Shown in pieces: positions 25,090 through 39,015 of a stretch of DNA of 64,000 bases (position 1 is the stretch's first letter; each line of letters starts with the position of its first letter). The notes beneath the pieces were generated by a model. That model was not told the origin of the DNA and searched no databases. It worked only from the letters and a program-made list of their open reading frames with translations. The translations under genes and the position numbers were made by a program. The DNA comes from Anaeramoeba flamelloides (taxonomy: Eukaryota; Metamonada; Anaeramoebidae): the NCBI GenBank assembly GCA_027625915.1, contig JANTQA010000047.1:13826001-13890000 (forward strand), read 5' to 3'.

Positions 25090-26069
25090 ATGTCTAAACT
25101 TCCACCACCGATACCAAAGAGAACAAGATACCAAGGAAGAGACAGAGGAAACAATAACGTACTTGTTCTAAAAAAGGGAAGAGGAAGAGGAATAGGAAGA
25201 GGAAAGCTAGAAATACAAAACAATACTAATTCTCCATTACCAGATAGAGCAATAGGACTCGGAAGAGTTAGAGGTAATGCTAACCCACCTCTCCCAAACA
25301 AAGGAAGAGGAAGAGGAAGAAAAAGAGGAAAAGGAAATGGAGAAACTCACACAAACTCAAACCTTTCTTCACAAAAGAAAAACATAGGAAGAGGATGTGA
25401 ATCAGAATGTAAAAAAATTCACTTTTTCAAAATGAAAAAATTTTTCTTTCAGTTCTCTAATTTTCAAAGATTTCTTTGGTTTCTGATATCTTCTCTCTTT
25501 TTCTTTCTAAAGCTAATCGAAAAACACCTTTGCCAATTCCAAAAAAGAAACGACAAATCCCAATTAAAAAAAAAAAGCCACCATTACCGATTTCAAAAAA
25601 GCCCATTTTCGGAAAAAAACCACCTTTACCAATCTCTAACAAACCAAAAATTCACACAAAGTCTAGACTACCCTCAAAAAAAGCTGTAAATTTCAGTAGA
25701 GATACAATCAATAATGTAATATGCGAAAATTCGGGACAAAAAATAGGGAGTAGTTTGATCAAGAAATTCCAAACAGACCGAAGATGGAAATTTCAATTAC
25801 AGATTCCACTACCACCACAGTTTGTTGGTATTGAAAAGAAGTATCTTTCAGGTAATAATGAAGGCACGTGGGAAAAAAATCACGAAACACAAAGTAATAA
25901 GGAATGTCAGCAACTACAAGTACAAAGGCAACCGCAACAACTATCATTACAATCAAGAAAAAGCCCTCCTTTACCAAACAGAGATCCACCACTGTCACCA
26001 AACCGAGGAAGAGGGGTGGCTAAAGCTAGAAGAAGACCACCACTTCCTCGGGGTGGTGGTTTATATTGA
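25090..26069 (+). CDS. WIP/verprolin-like WASP-interacting protein (two exons)
   Basis: Exon 1 is 25090-25408 (ATG at MSKLPPPIPKR). Exon 2 is 25513-26069. The intron is GT-AG with phase preserved; an alternative donor at 25397 also keeps frame. The product is about 291 residues. It is very rich in Pro, Arg, Lys and Gly, with repeated SH3/profilin-type motifs (PPPIPKR, PPLPNKGRGRG, PPLPISKKP, PPLPNRD). Near residues 180-215 the segment RRWKFQLQIPLPPQFVGIEK followed by KYLSG matches the WASP EVH1-binding motif of WIP/verprolin: aromatic-x-Phe, a Leu-Pro-Pro core, then Lys-x-Tyr-x-Ser. WIP proteins stabilise WASP and couple it to Arp2/3 actin assembly. No convincing WH2 domain is seen; the LKKG at the N terminus is too little. 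No other protein family fits as well. Confidence 0.72.
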
Positions 26070-29000
26070 TCATACAATTTTATATAAAACACTTTGTGAA
26101 TAAAATTAAAAAATTCAAAGTTTTTGATATTTTTTCTTGGCTGTTGAAGATAAAACAAAATAAATCTTCAAATTTTTTTGGTTATAGTTCCATTTTGCCC
26201 TTCTTTATCTTATTTATGAGAAAAAACAAGAAAGAATTTAATATGTTTAAGGGGTTAGTCAACTCCAAAAAAACTTCTTTTAAATTAAATAGAAAATTAA
26301 AAAAAAAATAACAAAATCTTGAAATTGATAAATAAAGCACAACTCTAGATTACAGAAAATTGGTTTGATTTTAATGTTATTTTCAAAAATAAATATTAAA
26401 TTTAAAAGTTTGATCTATTTTCCTCATTTTTGAAAAAGTCTAAAATTCAAATATTTTTCTATATTAGTTTAAAAAAATTATTTTTGGAGAGAAAGAAAGA
26501 AAATGTATTATTTTCGAAACAAGTATATAAACACAATTTAAAAAAAAAAGATGTAAATTTGGGAACTAACTCAGTCTAAAAAAAACAAACAGTGGCTACA
26601 ATTATCCTTTCAAACTGTTTTAATACCTATACCCGTTTTTTTTCGAGAAAATTTGAACATTAAAAGATAAAAGAAATGGGCAATCGATAATAACTCAACA
26701 AGATATTGGTTTCTTAAAGTTCTACTATTTAAAAAAGAAATTCTATAATGTAAGATTAAAATAAAATTTTTCACAAAAAAAAGAATTCAATTTTTTTTTT
26801 AAAATTTTTTAAAAAAATAGAAAAAGTAGAAATTCCCAACAATTCAATCCATGATTTCCAACTTTCTCAAAAATTCAATGAAAAAACATTCAAAGTTGAG
26901 TTTTTATCATAAAAATACTCCCTAGTATATGAATTTGATGTAGTATCAGGGAAAGAAATAAAAAAATCCTGATGTTTTTTTTTATTATTTAACGGAGAGG
27001 TTTTTAATTCCTCTTATTTGCCAGAATTCCCAAATTGTGATTGAGGAATTTTGTTAAAGACTAAAAAATAAATTTATTATCCGCTAAGTCTAATAAATAT
27101 GCTGAATCTCTATTTCTAATAATATCAAAAATAATAATAATATTATTTTTTAATATATTAGAACTGTTAAATTTTTTTAATTTAGATATCCAGATTCCAC
27201 GATTATTTTCATAGGTTGGGCATTTCCAGAAAAATCCTGAATTTTATTAAAGTCTTGATTTTATGATCTGATCATGAATTTTTTTGACTACTATATACCA
27301 CATTTCAATACAATAACAACAATTGTTTTAAACTTTAAAAAAAAAATCTAATTTCTTTATTTAACTAAAATCTGGAATCAATTTTTCATTTTTCATTTAT
27401 AAAGAAAATATTAGAAAAAAATCAACGAATCAAATTAAAAATTCTTCCAAAATACTTTTTTGAGACTTGGAAAATTCAACTTAAAGCGAAAAGAAATACC
27501 CTTTCGATTTGATTATTTTTTCATTAGTTATTAAAACATAATATGGGTTATAAACAGGTTAGTGATACCCCATACGATTAAAAGTGTAAATATGTTTTTG
27601 TATTATTTATTAATGTTTTAAATATTTCTAAACAAATTATATTATTCACAATTATCAATTATGATATAATAAATAAAAAAAAAAGTCTCAAATAACAGAT
27701 TTTAATTAGAAAAGTTCGTATTCCATGTTTATAATATTTGTAAAAAATTATTGCTTACTATTTTCAATTTCAATAATTTTAATAAATTCTTGAAAATTAA
27801 ATAAATAATCAATTTTTTATGATCTTCTAGGGTTATGTACCAAAATTTACAATCCAAAGTAATAGAAAAACAAAAAATTCATTTTTTTAACTACACCCTA
27901 GAATTTCTGAATCAAAAAATATATACTTTATTTTTTAAACTCTTTTTTTTTTTTTTTTTTGAGTTCAAAAAATATATTTTAATTGGAGATGTAAAATAAA
28001 TTCAATCTTTTTTATCAAAGATATGAGTTCATATATATTTTCAATTATTAGATCAGAAAATTTTTATTCTACATTAATAAACTATTTTTTTTATTATTTT
28101 CAATTTTTTTCCCCTGACTGAATCTTCTTTATCTTGGGAAGTAGAACTACAAAGTAAAAAAACAAGTGGTTAGTGGTTAATACTGAAATACTGAAACACG
28201 AAAATATAAGTAAATTGAAAATAGAATCTAAATGATTCGACAAAAGCCCACAAAGGTGACTCAAATCAAATTGAAAAGAAAAATAAAATTATAATAATTA
28301 AATAATGATTTGAGTGTGAAAATTTATGATCAATCATTAAATCAAATTAAATGAAATTAAAAAAAAGTATTCTGACTGTGGTTTTAAAAGTTCTTAATTA
28401 AAGATAATAATTTTTTTTTTACCAAAAGCTTCTTTTAAAACATCATTATATTTCTTTTCTTTTTTTTTCTTTAGTTTTTTTTCTGTTTTTCTTTTCAATT
28501 TTTTGCTTTTACTTTTTAATATACGAAAAAATGGGTGTGTCTTTCTCTTGAATAAGTATAATATCTATTATTTTACACATAAATCACCTTTAGGAAAATC
28601 CAAGCAAAAATTGCATTTTAAGTGTAATTTACACTTTTTCATTAATAATAATAATAGATAAATTATTTAATTATTTTTCTTATAATAGACTATTTAAAAC
28701 AATAAAATGTTTGAAACCACTATTTAAACATACAAAAAATAGTATTTTTCTTATTTATTTAAAAAAAAACTGTAGAGAATTAAAAAAAAAATAAAATATT
28801 TTCTTCATGAATTAAGATTTTATGAAAGAAGCCGGGGCATTTTTATATGAGAGATTATATTGATAAGAACTAAAAATATTTTAAAAATATTATTTTTTTT
28901 TTGAAAATTAAGGTTTCTAAGATATTTTTCTTACAGAAATTGGGTTTTAATCTGGATTTTATCATTTCTTTTCTTTTGAAGTAATTGAACATTTGCTTAT

Positions 29001-29508
29001 TCTTCTAAATAAATTAAAAAAAAAAATCAATTTTCATTTTCTGCTAGGTTCCTTTGGGCGAAATGGGTTTATCATACAGAATATTGCAAAGAAGTAAATT
29101 GACAAATTTCAAGAATTCTTCTTTAAAAATAAAATAGAATTTTTTAGAAATAAAATCATATATTTTCAAGAACAAGTAAGCAAGTACACTCCCCAAAAAA
29201 AAATAAAAAAATAAATAAAAAACAATAGTAAAAATAATAATAACAAATAATAAAAATTGATGTCATTATTAATATAATTTAATCTTGTAGATTACCATGA
29301 ATTTACAATATCTTTTCCAATGAAAAAAATAAAAAAGTTTAATATAAACTATATTTAAAATTAAAATATTTTACTTTTGTGATAGATTTTAGGACAATTA
29401 AAAATTCTCAAAATTTAAATATTTACTACTTTTCAGAAAAAAAAATCAAAATTGTCATGAACGCTCTAAAAAAAAATTGAATATCGATTAAGTAGTTTGA
29501 TCGTTTTT

Positions 29509-29570
<62 letters not shown>

Positions 29571-32108
29571 CTCTGAAAATAATTGGAAAATCTGAAAAAA
29601 AAAATTAATATATCAAATATATGTCTTAAAACAGATGTTTAAGTTTTTTTTAAAGAATTGGTTTTTATCTTAAAAAACTAAATTGGATTATTATATTCTT
29701 GATCCAAACCCTTGAATAATTATTTTTGTAAAAAAAAGAAAGAAAATCATTTACTTAAAATTGAAAAGGATAAATAAAAATATTTTTCAATGTTTAATTA
29801 TTTTTTTGTTATTTAAATCAGAATAATTTCAATATTAGACAATTATCTGTAACAACTTTGATTTACCTGGAGATTGGTTTTAAGTGGGAAAAATAATTTG
29901 TTTTCTCTGTAAATAAAGAAATTTCATTTGAATTTTTATCATGAAAAAATAAAAGTCTTTTGTATAAAAAAAAAATGAATATACATCACCAAAACTAAAA
30001 TAGTTATTAAAACAACCCCAAAATTTAATTATTCTTTCACTGAGTTTGGGAAATTAAATTTCTCTTTATTTATTTTCTTCAATCAAAAAAAGAGAGAAAA
30101 TCTAAACATTAACAATCATTCAAATTATAAATGGTTTTCTTTGGAGTGTATATGTAATTTTTAAAACCTATTTTGTAATAAATAATCTCAAAAAGTGCAA
30201 TTTACCAATTAAATGGATACACGCCCCCCACATTCTATTGAAGATTTAATTTTTTAAAGAAAATTTCACCTCAAAAAAGGCAATTAAATGTGTTTTTCGG
30301 TCTTACTATAAACTAAATAGCTTTTTTATCCTTAGAATTTGAAATTGTAAGATGTTCTCCATAAGAATTATATTTAAAAAAATAAATAAACTCTTATGGT
30401 TTGAAAAATATTAGTATTTATATACATTTTGTCTTTGTAAAATCAATTTTAAATAATTATTTACTGATCAAACACCTTAGTACTTGAAACTTTTTTAACT
30501 TTGTTATATTCAAATTTCAATAATTAGTCTTCATTCAATACCATATTGATTGATTTTTAATTATGTTTTCACAATAAGAAAAAGTTGTTTCTCTTTATTC
30601 ACTTTGTTATTTTTTTTCTTTATAAGTTTATTGATCAACAATTTTCATTCAATTTTTAATATTTGAATAAGAGTCAATATTATTTTTGGTGTTAATTAAT
30701 TCAAAAAATGAAAAAATACAAGAATACCGAAATAGAAACGAAAGGTATCTTTCGAATGAAAAAACAAATTTCTTATTCATAAGGTTCTAGAAATATAGTA
30801 CAATTTTTTTTAAAATAAAATCCCTAAATTTTTATTTGGTAATTCATAAAATCAAGAATTGCCAAAAAAGGCTCACTTAAATCTAATATATAAAATAAAA
30901 AATAAAAAAACTAAAAAAAACAAGAAATTTCATTTTTATGTCTCAATGTTTCCGAAATTGATAGTTCCTCTTCTATAATTATGTTTATGTTTTAGAATAA
31001 AAAAAAATAATAATGATTCTAGAAAATAAATCGTATTAATATTTTTATTTCATTTTTCAATTGTCCGATTCTTTTAATAAATTATGTTTTTGAAGAAAAT
31101 TTTTTTAATTGACCATCTCTATATATTTGATTAACATTTTTTTGTGGAATATTTTTGGTGAACTAACGTCCTTAAATAAAAAGTAACTTAACTAGTATTT
31201 GTTGCAAAATAAATTCAACCAAATTTCCATTCAAATTTTCAAAAAAGATTTTAATAATCATGTTACATTTCGAACTTTGATTTCAAAAAATCAGCTTAAA
31301 TCATTAATTTCCCTTTTGAGAATTGGGAACTTTGATGATTTATTTACGTTGTTGGGATGTGTTTTTTGAGAAAGTCGAATGAAAATTGTGCTCTTTTTAT
31401 TTTACAATTAAGGTATTGAATAATAATTTTCAACTTGAATTTTGTTGAATAACATTTACAAAAACCAGTAAAAGAAAAATAAAAAAAACGAATGAAGACA
31501 ACTTCGATTTTTTTTTTTTTTTAGGTATATAAATTCTAAGACTCTGTCGAATTTAATTATTTTAAAGTTTAATTTTTTCGAATTGATGCAAAAAAAATCT
31601 TACCAATAATTTCTTGAAAAGCAATTGATTCACTCTTATTTTTTTTAAACACTTGTTTTTTGTCAATGGTAGAACCTTTTAGCCACCATCCCACAACCAG
31701 CGATTTTTTTCTGTTTGGAAATAAAAAGAAAAAGTAGGGATCGACTTTTCTCCAACACAGGACAAAATTTTATTTTGGTGACCTTTAAAAAAGGATTCAA
31801 ATTTCTCAATCAATAACTGACTTTTATTGAATAAAGAACAAATTTTTTAACTTTGGTTGTTTTCAATAGCAAACTCAATTTCTCACCATAATTGTTGATA
31901 GATTTTGGTGAACGAAATTCAAATCTTACCCTTCACCAACTAAAAATAAAACCCAAAAAATAATTCCACTATTCAGATTAGATTACAGCCAAACTGTTCT
32001 TGTAAAATTTTTTTAATCTGTTCAAAAATAACCCAGAAAAAAAACTTTTGAGGGGTTTCATTTTTTTCAAAATTCTTTGTTGAAACTTTTTTTACTTTTT
32101 AAAAAATA
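26070..32108. other. Intergenic region between the WIP-like and acetate-transporter genes
   Basis: No supported gene. Contents are repeats shared with 12.1 kb and 23 kb, a 57-bp (AT)n tract at 29512-29568, and many A or T homopolymers. Slightly GC-richer islands near 28830, 29041-29100 and 31660-31780 carry no recognisable RNA or protein signal. Confidence 0.55.
29512..29568. repeat. (AT)28 microsatellite
   Basis: Perfect alternating AT tract of 57 bp in intergenic DNA. Confidence 0.95.
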
Positions 32109-32481
32109 ATGTCAGGGCTTGTTTATGATGAAGGCTTTTCACAACTCAATGATCAATCAGACATCGAGTTAGAAATGAAAACACAAAAAGGACACATGAT
32201 CCAAATCCCACCATCCGTTATTCCTTTTCCAGACCATTACAAAATGGAAATTACCTCTGTACCAAAAGTTAATTGCGATCCAGGTCCAGTAGGTCTTTTT
32301 TCGCTTTGTGTCGGGTGCTGTATCCTTATCGCTGCTGATTTTGGCATGACTGCAAATTCTGGTATCTTGTTACGTGCTCCTTGGTTATTTATGATCCCAG
32401 GTATTGCCCAACTTACAGCTGGTGTTCTGGAAGTTTTTAGAAAAAATGTCTTTGGTTCTTTCGCTTTTATTGTAAGAAAAA

Positions 32482-32516
<35 letters not shown>

Positions 32517-34304
32517 TTTTCTTTTCTTTTCTTTTCTTGTTTTATGGTTACTTTTTAAATTTTTTTTTGGAAAGAGTGTTTGTTTGACCAAGTAATTTTG
32601 GAAACAATTTTTTTTTTTTCTCCTTTTATTTTTCTTAATTTTTTTTTTTTTTATTTTATTTCCTTTTTTAAATTTTTTTCTTTCTTCATATTTTTTCTTC
32701 AACAACAAAAATTCCCATTGCGTCTCGAAACCCCTTTTTACAAAAACATTCACTTTTTCATTCCAAAAATCTTTTTTGTTTAATTTTTTTTTCAGAATAA
32801 ACAAAAGAGTAAACCATTTTCAAAAATAACAAACTAAAAAAGTTGAGAAATCCAAATAGAGCAGTTTGGTGATGATTTATAAAAACTTTTTCCAAACTTT
32901 TATTAATCAATTATTTGATTAAAATCGTGTGTTTAGATTTTCAATTTTCAATAGATTCTTTACTATCATGAATTTTTATTTGTTTATGTTCTCTTTTTAT
33001 TAGTGTTGTCTTAAAAAAGTGAGACCAAAAAAGTTTTAAATAAAGCTCTGAAAAAAGGTACATCCGTTTTAAAAATCTGAGGACTTTTTAAAAACTTTCT
33101 TGAAGTTTTATCTTTTAAAATAGTGAAAACTTTTTGAAAGTTTTCGATTTAATAAAGTGAAAACTTTTTCAGAATCAAAACTTTTTGAAAGTTTTCTATT
33201 TTAATAAAGTGACGTCTCAACCTTTAAATGTGGTGTAGAGGTTGGTGTCTGAAGGAAAGCACTTTTTTTAAAAATATTTCCAGGCTTGTTTAAAACAAAA
33301 AAACTTTCAAACAGGTTTTAATTCTAAGATCTAATAAAAAAAAAAAAAAGTACTCACTTTTTTAAAATAGCTGTATATTGAAGTTTGTCAATTATTTTAT
33401 CGATCCTTATGAAAATTTTTTTTGTCACGTTACTTTTTGAAAATTCCTCTGACAATGTGCTTTTTTAATAAAAAGAAAATTCGTGCTAATTTATTTTACA
33501 TTTATCAGTTTACTATAACAATTTTATGAATTCTTCACTTGTTGAAATTTCGATTTGTTTTTTCTGCTTCACCAAAACATTATTTTTCCTTATTACATTG
33601 ACACTAAAGAATTTTTAATAATCATGATCTTTTAGTCAAGACGAATTGAACAAATAAATGCGTTAGTGAAAAAAATGCCCATTTATTTCTAATTTAACAG
33701 TAATTCCACTGTAACTTCAAGCTTCCTCGGATTATTAATCAATTAACAGCAAATTCCTTTTTACAGAGATTAAAAATTAAAAAAAATCTAAATCAATATA
33801 TATTTGCCTTCTTTCTTCATAAATTACTTTCTATCAACTTTACAATTCGTTCAATTAATTTTTTTTTTTTTTTTTTTTCGAATTTTCTTACGAACTTTTC
33901 TCTAAACTTTAATACAGATTTACGGTGCACTTTGGTGTGGACTTGGCTGGACGTACTTACAAATACTTTATGGTGGTGTTGACGATTCCAAAAAAGAAAT
34001 GCAACACTTTGGAGTTGTTTGTATCGGATATTTAATTTTCTCAATAATCTTATTTATTGGTAGCCTCGGCTTAAATGTCACTTTCCCAATTATTTTAGGC
34101 TTTATTTCATTAGCCTTATTAATGCTTGTTATTCACATCTTCACAGGCTTCACAGCCATCCCAGTTGCCGTCGGTCTTTTAGGTGTAGCAATCCCAGCCT
34201 GGTATACTGGCTATGCAATCATGTTAAATACTTATGCCGAACGAACAGTTCTTAATGTTGGTAAACCAATCCATAAATGGGTTCCAAAAAACAAAGAAGA
34301 TTAA
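32109..34304 (+). CDS. Acetate/succinate transporter, AceTr (GPR1/FUN34/SatP) family
   Basis: Exons 32109-32471 and 33918-34304 join in phase 0 (donor GTAAGA, acceptor ATACAG) to give 249 residues. After a polar N-terminal tail of about 55 residues comes DPGPVGL (57-63), the family signature usually written NPAPLGL. About six membrane helices follow (roughly 60-80, 90-110, 118-140, 148-170, 174-196, 200-222). The NVFGSFAFI segment continuing as IYGALW across the splice matches the family's FG...F..YG.FW pattern, which supports the junction. Bacterial SatP and fungal Ady2/AcpA are plasma-membrane acetate or succinate channels acting as oligomers. Export of acetate would suit a fermentative host, but direction cannot be read from sequence. 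The 1.4-kb intron holds a T-run and small palindromic repeats. Confidence 0.9.
32472..33917 (+). other. Intron of the acetate transporter (1446 bp)
   Basis: Bounded by GTAAGA and ATACAG. It contains a T-run just after the donor, T-rich DNA to 32800, two roughly 54-bp tandem palindromic units (33123-33211) and a small GC-richer hairpin (33212-33260). No ORF is supported. Confidence 0.85.
33123..33211 (+). repeat. Two tandem units each containing a 21-bp palindrome
   Basis: Each unit contains GAAAAC, TTTTTGAAAG and TTTTC as a near-perfect palindrome, followed by an AATAAAGTG word. The units are about 54 bp apart, inside the acetate-transporter intron. Confidence 0.75.
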
Positions 34305-37300
34305 ATTTTATAACTTATTAATCACTTGCTCCCTTCTATCCACAAGTTTGGCAATATCTTTTTTGCCATTTAAGAACATAATTATTAAAAAATACAAAAA
34401 ACAAAAATACTAGGGAATGAAACACTAATTAACATTAACTCTGATTTATAACTTTTTTTTTTTTTTTTTTTTTAAATTCCGTTTTTCAAAAAATAAAGTT
34501 GATCTAGTTGAGAAATTCTGTTCTTTTATTTTTTTTTATTTTTTTTAAAAATAATAAATAAGTAATTATAATTTATAATTTGGTATTTTTCTTTTCCTTG
34601 AATTTTTTTCTTTTATTTTTGTTTATTTTTTCGAAAAGTTTATCAAATACAGAAACAAATCTGTTTTAATTTTTATAATTACTAATTTAACGTTTTTTTG
34701 TTTTGAAAATAAACATCTTTTGTTCGTTATTTTTAGGTATTTAAATATTGGAGCTAGTATATTCTTATTTACTATCAAATAATTGATTGTTTCTATTTCA
34801 AATTGTCTTTCTACAAAACTAAATTCCAAAAATTTTGTGACTTTCTAAACAGTTTTATGAATAGCAATTCTTTACCTTTAATTCAATTTAGTAATAATAT
34901 TGAATTTAAACTATTTGAACCAATTTTTTCTTTTGTGTTTTGTGTGAATTTTTTTTTTTTGAGCTATATAATTGACCATTGTCGCTTAAAGATGCACATA
35001 TCGAGTCAAGAGTATTGTTAAAAAATAAGCATTAAAATCGACCTTTTAAGGTCAATTGTTGGTTCTAAAGCAATAAATAAAATGTTTTATAAGGTTCAAT
35101 TTTATCATTCTAAAAATGGAAATTTCATTCTAATATTGGAAAATTCATTTTTTTTTTCTTATGATCATATAAAGAACATTTCAAACAATGTTGAAAGAGA
35201 AAGAAATTAATAAAATTATATGAGTAGACACTGTATTTCCGACTAAAAAGTTGACTTAAATATGATAAAATATCATTTCAAATTAAAATAAAAAATATAT
35301 TATTTTGTAAAGATATCTTTGGTGAATTGATTAAATTACATTTTCTAGAATATTTTTTTGAATTGAAAAAAATCTTTATGAAGCCGAAGTACCATCTTTT
35401 TTTTTGTTTTTTAAAACCTTTTAGTTGTAATTTCCAACAAAAGGAAAAGTATAAATTGAGTTATATTATATTTTTTTTTTAAATTGGGAATTTTTAAATT
35501 AAAAAAAAATTGATTGTTAAAAATTATTTTTAAAAAGTTAACATTTTGTTAATAAAAGATACAAGGATAATAAATTATCAGTTGTGGTTTTGGTGAAAAA
35601 TTTTGAGAGATTATGAACCATTTATAATTAACCACCTTCTCGCGAAAATGGATATTGTTTTGTGTTATTCTTTTTCTTTTTTTTATGAGTGAGCGATCTA
35701 GACTCAAGTTGAATTTAGTTAAATAAAAAAAACTCATACATTTAGTTGTAGAGAACTAAACTCTGATCTATCATTAAACGTTGGTAAAATTTTCAAAAAA
35801 TTTGTAATATGTATAACATATGGTACCTATTTTAAAAATTTCAACATTATTATTTTTTTAAAATATAATTGAAGAAGTGTAAAATATACTCTAGTCGTAC
35901 TCACTCTTTAATCCCATTACAGAAATTTAGGCATATAATCATAGATTTTATGATTAGTGATTAATGACAATAATATCAAACGGCCTTGATTTATATTTAT
36001 TTCATTAAAATTTAATTCTTTGAGTTTGTTATAAAACATTAATCTGTCTTTTTCATAGGAAGGACAGAACCATAAAACAATTTAAGTACTGTATTTGGAG
36101 TAATATTTTTAAAACTATGAATTCAAATATTTTTTTTTTAAAAAAACCCTTTTATTTTTTTATTATCGAAGAAGTGTGCACTACACTCGAGTTACCCTTA
36201 TACTTAAATTACCTTTCAGAAATTTAAGCGTAAAATTATAGATTTCACGATTATTAATCAATAAAAATAACATTAAACTGTTTTGGTTTAAAATTAATAC
36301 ATTGGGATTAATTTCTTTTAATTTGTTATAAAATATTAGTTTATACTTTTAATAGGAAGAATATACCTATGAAAAATCATCAATATTTTCTATAATTTCC
36401 CAAATTTCGATATTATTATCTTTATTATGAATTTTAATAAATTATTTTTTATTGTCTAGATATTATAAATCTTCAATAATTATTCATATTTCAATAAATA
36501 AGAGACCATAATTTAGCATTTGCTTATATATTCAAATTTATAATGATTTTTTTATTTGTTTTTTTTTTTTTTAAACAAATTCGAGTAGTTTATAGTTTAA
36601 AAGCAAAAATTCAAAAAAAAAAAAAAACCTAATTATGATCATTTAAAAAATATATACAATTTTGACTACTTATAACTTTAATTCTATATTTATTTTAAAT
36701 ATTAAGCTATTTTATAAATTAAAAATGTAGAAAAAAACCCCCTTTATACTAGAAATTATCTACCCAAAACGTCATTAATCATTTTTTTATCTAATCACAC
36801 ACGCACACAAACTATTTAATAAAAAATAACCTTTTATCAGTTAATTGAATCCAATATCACAAATGCATATCTAGTATTATAACTGAAATTTGGGTATCAC
36901 AATAAATTTGAATAAAACAGAAAAAAATGAACCATAAAAGAATTGATACTTTGACGTAAGAGAAAATATCATTGAAAATTAAAATCCTTTTCAGTCCAAG
37001 GGGCATATAATTATTGAAGAAATAGAACATATTCTATGATTTTAATTCATTATTCTTCTCAAAATAAAATTTCAATTTTTAAAACCAAATAATTTTTTCT
37101 CATTTAGCAAATTTAGCTTTTTTATTGTTTTTGTGATTTATTTTTTTTTTTTTTTTTATTTTTTTCTTCATCTTTTTTTATTTATTTTTATTGTAAAAAG
37201 CCCATTTAAAAAAAAAAAAACCCTCCAAATATCTAATTAATATAAAGAAAAGTTAGGAGTTGTGTATTTTCTTTTAAAAATCATACATATCCAATAAACA

Positions 37301-39015
37301 AAATTGATTATCAAATTTTTTAATTTTTGAAAGAAATTGAGAATTTTACAAGAGACATCCCAATGAAAGGTAACCAAAAATTTTTTTAACAATATATTTT
37401 TTTTTTTGAAATTTATGGTTTTACAGCTATTTCTTTTATGATTATCGATTCTAATATGAAGTTCATTATTTCTCTTATTTCTAAACAATTGTGGCTTTGT
37501 AGATTCTAAAAAAAAAAAAAGAAAGAAAGTGAATTTTTCAATTTTAACTAGACAAATCTTGGTGAAATGGAGTTCATTTCAAAAATCTACTAAACTTAGC
37601 CCCAAATATGTATTTCATCACAAATTTAAATGGCTGAATTACCAATATTCAGACCCCAAATTTTGCAAAATATCTTTCTTTTATTTATCCCCGAAAGCAG
37701 ATTAGGTATGAAAACATTCAATTTTGTTAAAAAATTAAAAATGAACATATTCGATTATTTTTACAAATTATTCTTATATTCAGAAGTAAAATGAAAATAT
37801 AGCTAATTTCAAATTTAAAACCAGAAAAAATAAAAATTTCCAAATAGATTTTTGATTGAAAATTTGAAAAAAATGACTTTAAGGGATTTTCAAATCAAAC
37901 TTCAAAATTGAAAACATTTCAAACTTTTAAAAGTAACTAAAAAAATATTTAGAACAGCTTGGGGAATTATTTTGGGTTTATAGATTTAAAATGTAAATTT
38001 GGAAATAATAAAATCAAATTTTGGTCTGATCTAAGAAAGATTAAATTGTGAAAATTGTTCGAATTGTGAAAATATGACATTTTTTTGTAAAAGAAATTCT
38101 CAGTTTGTAAATTTACTTGATATTATAAAACTCTTCCAAAAACTTTTTTATCTCCAATTTCACCGTTTTCACCTGGAAATATAGCACTTAAAATCCTAAC
38201 TCTTGATAAATTAAATTAATTTTCAAATTTGGAGTCAACTGCTGAAAAATAATTTCCTCAAAAAAAAAATGCACCTCAATTATCTAAAACAACATATTTT
38301 TGAATAATATCACCAAAAAACACAAAATAGGCGAAAAGCCACATATACCTGAAAAGACAATTTATTAACCAAATTTATTGATTTGTTAGTAAGATTTGTA
38401 AATTGCTGATTAAATTTACTTATTTGATTTTTACAAGTTTTGTATTTGGTTGTATTCCATATTTTTTTTTTCTAATCACAAGTGTATTACCGATTTTTAA
38501 TTTTAGTCTCAATTCCATTTTGTTAAAATTTATCTAAATATTTGTCTTCATTAAATATGATTTCTGGAGTTTCTTTTTGTTATTTCCTTTTAATCCAATT
38601 TCTTTTTATGAATTTTAATGAAAAAATACAGATCACAAAAGAAGAATCTTCATACACCAGGGAATACTGTTGTCGATATTTGATAAATTCAAAATCATTT
38701 TTAATTTGTTTTGTTTCTTTATATTATATAATTGTGGTGTTTTTCGTTTTTAAATATTATAATTAATACCTATTTGGAGATATTTTGTGTTTATTAATTC
38801 AAAAGATAAAAAGATTCATAAAAATAAAAAGTGTTTCAAAGCAAACAACAAAGAAAAAAGTGTTTGGTTTGTTTGTTATTTATTAATTTTTGTTTGAGCA
38901 AACAAATCTAAGAATTTTAAAAAAAAATGAAACAAATATTTGTTCTGAATAAATTGTATTGTTTTTGTTTTAAGTGAGGATTGTTACAAAGATTTGGTTC
39001 TTGAAACAAATCCAA
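34305..39015. other. Intergenic region between the acetate transporter and uS9 genes (convergent)
   Basis: The two genes converge on this region. A possible polyadenylation signal AATAAA lies near 34492. No gene is supported in the AT-rich remainder. The block 37880-38215 is a copy of the repeat at 8740-9100. Homopolymer runs are frequent, and no specific terminator can be named. Confidence 0.55.
37880..38215 (+). repeat. Dispersed repeat (partner 8740-9100)
   Basis: Direct, diverged copy of the repeat described at 8530-9241, sharing the same ordered words. The downstream family B palindrome is represented only by a degraded left half. Confidence 0.6.

Noticed and set aside
25476-26069. The second exon of the WIP-like gene as an independent gene starting at 25476
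   Set aside because: The stretch 25476-25512 is T-rich intron sequence ending in an AG. Joining to the upstream basic, proline-rich exon keeps phase and composition.
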